Translations under genes and position numbers: made by a program | From: AV17 sp046262735 | GTDB lineage: Bacteria; Verrucomicrobiota; Verrucomicrobiia; Chthoniobacterales; UBA10450 | Length of the DNA: 32,235 nucleotides | Assembly: GCA_046262735.1 (NCBI GenBank) | Contig: JBHEMD010000040.1 | Location: 1 to 32,235 of the forward strand | Direction: 5' to 3' | The notes under the pieces: model-generated | What the model was told of the DNA's origin: nothing | Seen by the model: the letters and a program-made list of their open reading frames with translations, nothing else | Databases searched by the model: none | Part shown: piece by piece, positions 30,004 through 32,235 of the stretch | How positions within the stretch are numbered: position 1 is the first letter of the stretch | How the letters are laid out: each line of letters starts with the position of its first letter

Positions 30004-30936
30004 ATGAACAAAACCGACAAGATTTACGTAGCTGGCCATTGTGGAATGGTGGGCAGCGCGCTGGTGCGCCGGCTCGAAGCGGAAGGCTTTACCAATCTGC
30101 CGAAGCGCGATCGGTCGCAGCTCGATCTCACGGACGAGCAGGCGGTGCGAAAATTCGTGTCGCAAGAGCGGCCGGACGTTGTGGTTCTGGCCGCGGCGAA
30201 AGTCGGCGGGATCAAGGCGAACAACGATTTTCCGGTCGAATTTCTCCTCGAGAATGTGCGCATCCAGAACAACGTCATTCACGCAGCTTACGACGCCGGT
30301 GTGCGCAAGCTTTTGTTCCTCGGCAGCTCGTGTATTTACCCAAAATTCGCGCCGCAGCCCATCCCGGAGAGCGCGCTCCTGACCGGTCCGCTCGAGCCGA
30401 CCAATGACGCTTATGCCGTGGCGAAGATCGCAGGCATAAAACTTTGCCAGGCTTTTTCTCGCGAGTACGGCGCGAACTTTGTTTCCATCATGCCGACGAA
30501 TCTTTATGGCCCGAACGACAACTTCGATTTGGAGAGCTCGCATGTCTTGCCCGGGCTGCTGCGCAAAGCGCACGAGGCCAAAACAAACAAGACGAGCGAG
30601 CTCGTCGTCTGGGGCACGGGCAAACCGCGCCGCGAATTCTTGCACGTCGATGACACTGCGAGCGCCTGCCTGTTTTTGCTCGAGAAATATGATTCGCCCG
30701 AGATCATCAACGTCGGTTGCGGCGAAGACATCTCCATTCGCGAACTGGCCGAACTTATCTGCGACATCGTCGGTTTCGACGGCGAACTGACCTGGGACAC
30801 GAACAAGCCGGACGGCACGCCGCGCAAACTTCTCGATGTTTCCAAGCTGAAGAAGCTCGGCTGGCAGCCGGCCATTCCGTTGCGCGAGGGAATCGCGCGG
30901 ACCTACGACTGGTTCTTGAAGAACGTCGCGCGATGA
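30004..30936 (+). CDS. fcl: GDP-L-fucose synthase
   Basis: This 310-residue short-chain dehydrogenase-type epimerase/reductase makes GDP-L-fucose from GDP-4-keto-6-deoxymannose. It has the NADP site AGHCGMVGSALVRRL (about 10-24). Active-site residues lie in GSSCIYPK (S108, C110), Y137 and K141 in DAYAVAKIAG, and H180 in SSHVLPGLLRK. These match the known Ser, Cys, Tyr, Lys and His positions of the family with a one-residue shift. The ATG at 30004 gives the standard start MNKTDKIYVAGHCGMVG. The partner gmd is not in the window. Its stop overlaps the next gene as ATGA, so it is co-transcribed with the Gfo/Idh gene. Confidence 0.95.
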   Translation: MNKTDKIYVAGHCGMVGSALVRRLEAEGFTNLPKRDRSQLDLTDEQAVRKFVSQERPDVVVLAAAKVGGIKANNDFPVEFLLENVRIQNNVIHAAYDAGVRKLLFLGSSCIYPKFAPQPIPESALLTGPLEPTNDAYAVAKIAGIKLCQAFSREYGANFVSIMPTNLYGPNDNFDLESSHVLPGLLRKAHEAKTNKTSELVVWGTGKPRREFLHVDDTASACLFLLEKYDSPEIINVGCGEDISIRELAELICDIVGFDGELTWDTNKPDGTPRKLLDVSKLKKLGWQPAIPLREGIARTYDWFLKNVAR

Positions 30937-31853
30937 AAAAACTTCGTGTCGGCGTGGTCGGCGTCGGTCATATCGGGAGCAATCACGCCCGGCTTTATGG
31001 CGGGATTCCGTCGGCGGTGTTCACCGCGATCTACGATCTCGATCTTACCAGGGCGAATGGGATCGCGAAAAAATATCGCGTTCATGCGACGCAATCTCTC
31101 CAGGAATTTATCGAGGCGGTGGATATCGCTTCGGTTGCGACGCCCACGAACACCCACTACGAAATCGCGCGGCCGTTGCTGCAACGCGGCAAACATCTGT
31201 TGGTGGAAAAACCGATCACCGACAACACCGCGCATGCGACCGAGCTGGCCGAGCTCGCCGCGAAAAACGGGTTGATCCTGCAGGTCGGCCATGTCGAGCG
31301 GTTCAATCCGGTGCTGAGCGCGCTGGAAAAACACCTCACGCATGCGCGTTTTATCGAGGCCCACCGGCTTTCCCCTTATCCGGAGCGCAGCACCGATATC
31401 GGCGTCGTGCTCGACCTGATGATCCACGATCTGGAAATCATTTTGCATCTCGTTCGTTCGCCCGTGCAAAGCATCGACGCCGTCGGTGTGCCGGTGTTGA
31501 GCCGCGGCGAAGACATCGCCAATGCGCGGCTGCGCTTCGAAAACGGTTGCGTCGCGAACGTTACCTCGAGCCGGATCAGCCCCGAGCGGATGCGCAAGAT
31601 CCGCGTCTTTCAGGAGGACGCGTATCTGTCGCTCGATTACGAAAAACAAAGCGGCGAAATTTATCGGCGTGAGCGCGGCAAAATCACGCGTGACAAAGTC
31701 CCGATCGAGCGAGAGGAACCGCTCAAGAGCCAGCTCACATCCTTCATCGAATGCGCCAGCACCGGGCGCCAACCGCTCGTCTCGGGATTTCAAGCCACAG
31801 CGGCGCTTGAATTGGCGGTGGAAATCACGAAAAAAATGACGAAATCCGAATGA
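30933..31853 (+). CDS. Gfo/Idh/MocA family oxidoreductase next to lpxB
   Basis: This 306-residue protein has an N-terminal Rossmann fold, VGVVGVGHIGSNHARLYGG (about residues 6-24), and the family EKP motif at 92-94 in LLVEKPITDN. The substrate-binding C-terminal domain contains DLMIHDLEIILHLV. The family oxidises or reduces sugars, often UDP-sugars. Overlap with fcl and position before lpxB suggest a sugar modification for lipopolysaccharide. One candidate is GnnA, which oxidises UDP-GlcNAc at C3 on the way to an amide-linked lipid A; its partner aminotransferase GnnB is not visible, so this is a hypothesis. The last residues MTKSE and the TGA stop come from a dispersed repeat. Confidence 0.9.
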   Translation: MKKLRVGVVGVGHIGSNHARLYGGIPSAVFTAIYDLDLTRANGIAKKYRVHATQSLQEFIEAVDIASVATPTNTHYEIARPLLQRGKHLLVEKPITDNTAHATELAELAAKNGLILQVGHVERFNPVLSALEKHLTHARFIEAHRLSPYPERSTDIGVVLDLMIHDLEIILHLVRSPVQSIDAVGVPVLSRGEDIANARLRFENGCVANVTSSRISPERMRKIRVFQEDAYLSLDYEKQSGEIYRRERGKITRDKVPIEREEPLKSQLTSFIECASTGRQPLVSGFQATAALELAVEITKKMTKSE

Positions 31854-32003
31854 GAACGGAATGACGAAGCGCGAATGACGAATGACGAAGGAATGACGAA
31901 GCACGAATGATGAATTGATTGAGAAGCGTTTCGCGCGCTGTTTCGGATTTCGTCATTCGGATTTGTTTCGTCATTCGTCATTCGTCATTCGGATTTCGTC
32001 ATT
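31835..32003. repeat. GAATGACGAA-type repeat cluster between the Gfo/Idh gene and lpxB
   Basis: Several near copies of GAATGACGAA occur in the left half (31835-31900) and inverse copies TTCGTCATTC in the right half (31950-32003). The whole could fold as one long imperfect hairpin. The left end encodes the final residues and stop of the Gfo/Idh protein, and the right end abuts the lpxB start codon (TTTCGTCATTATG). It fills the whole gap, so any lpxB promoter or ribosome binding site must be inside it or upstream. Confidence 0.8.
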
Positions 32004-32235
32004 ATGACCCTCTACTTCGTCGCCGGCGAAGCGAGCGCCGACAATCATGGCGCTGCGCTGATGCAATCGCTGCGGCGGCTAGATGCCGATCTTCGCTTCG
32101 TCGGTCGCGGCGGTCCGCAGATGAAAGCCAGCGCGGGCGCGCAATTTAATAATTGGATCGAAAGGTCCGGCGTGCTGGGCCTGTGGGAAGTGATTAAACA
32201 CTACGGTTATTCCCGAAAGCAATTTGCGGAGACGC
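32004..32235 (+). CDS. lpxB: Lipid-A-disaccharide synthase LpxB, 3' end outside window
   Basis: The first 77 residues are visible. The start MTLYFVAGEASADNHGAAL matches the LpxB N-terminus (AGE-x-S-x-D-x-HGA), followed by RFVGRGGPQMKA and SGVLGLWEVIKHY, both conserved in the family. LpxB is the inner-membrane-associated GT19 enzyme that joins UDP-2,3-diacylglucosamine and lipid X. The ATG at 32004 directly follows a repeat, with no clear ribosome binding site. Confidence 0.93.
   Translation, partial: MTLYFVAGEASADNHGAALMQSLRRLDADLRFVGRGGPQMKASAGAQFNNWIERSGVLGLWEVIKHYGYSRKQFAET

Noticed and set aside
30903..31904. Minus-strand open frame opposite the Gfo/Idh gene
   Set aside because: Antisense to a complete oxidoreductase, and its first residues are repeat translation.
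31835..32003. CRISPR-like array before lpxB
   Set aside because: The units are short, of uneven spacing and occur in both orientations with no unique spacers of constant length.

Overview
The window is high-GC bacterial chromosomal DNA whose gene content points to a Gram-negative, lipid A-making bacterium (lpxB, a Bat/MoxR cluster, type II secretion-like pseudopilins). Dispersed repeats of kinds I associate with Verrucomicrobiota genomes suggest a soil Verrucomicrobium (Chthoniobacterales-like). That placement is inference from family resemblance, not from a marker gene. No phage, plasmid, insertion sequence, CRISPR array or rRNA is visible; there is one tRNA.

Region 1 (1-4881, minus strand) is a MoxR/Bat operon read as moxR, DUF58, a DUF4381-like membrane protein, batA, batB. 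It couples a AAA ATPase to von Willebrand A proteins at the membrane. Region 2 (4974-10031, minus strand) holds der (ribosome assembly GTPase), pgsA (phosphatidylglycerophosphate synthase), an unusual papain-type protease joined to a GHSAG hydrolase-like region, and a PfpI/DJ-1 protein.

Region 3 (10140-17969) is a type II secretion/type IV pilus-like cluster in two convergent halves. On the plus strand are GspH-, I-, J-, K-, L- and M-like genes plus an exported proline-tailed protein. On the minus strand are GspF, an unrecognised secreted protein and the GspG major pseudopilin. GspD and GspE are not in the window. The GspK-like gene is broken by an apparent one-base deletion near 12330, and the GspL-like gene seems to lack a normal start codon.

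Region 4 (17970-22426) holds a mostly non-coding stretch, a small putative secreted peptide, a secreted Asp-box (sialidase-fold-like) protein with a strong terminator-like hairpin, tRNA-Cys and hemL. Region 5 (22540-29823) carries a glycoside hydrolase-glycosyltransferase 2 membrane fusion, rluD, a zinc-ribbon Ser/Thr kinase with one membrane segment, an exported thioredoxin-like protein and a truncated aldehyde dehydrogenase-like protein without the catalytic half. Region 6 (30004-end) is a surface-polysaccharide/lipid A group: GDP-L-fucose synthase, a Gfo/Idh/MocA oxidoreductase and the start of lpxB.

The most unusual feature running through the window is the density of small palindromic repeats placed at gene ends. 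At least four kinds occur: REP-like elements with GTAG or GGAG feet, a GTCATTCCGAGCG-type inverted pair, a GILPMGHG-coding palindrome, and a GAATGACGAA repeat. They supply the stop codons of der, rluD and the Gfo/Idh gene, the only plausible start codons of the hydrolase-glycosyltransferase gene, and N-terminal codons of two Bat-operon genes. One REP family shows compensatory stem changes between its four copies, which is evidence for a conserved hairpin.
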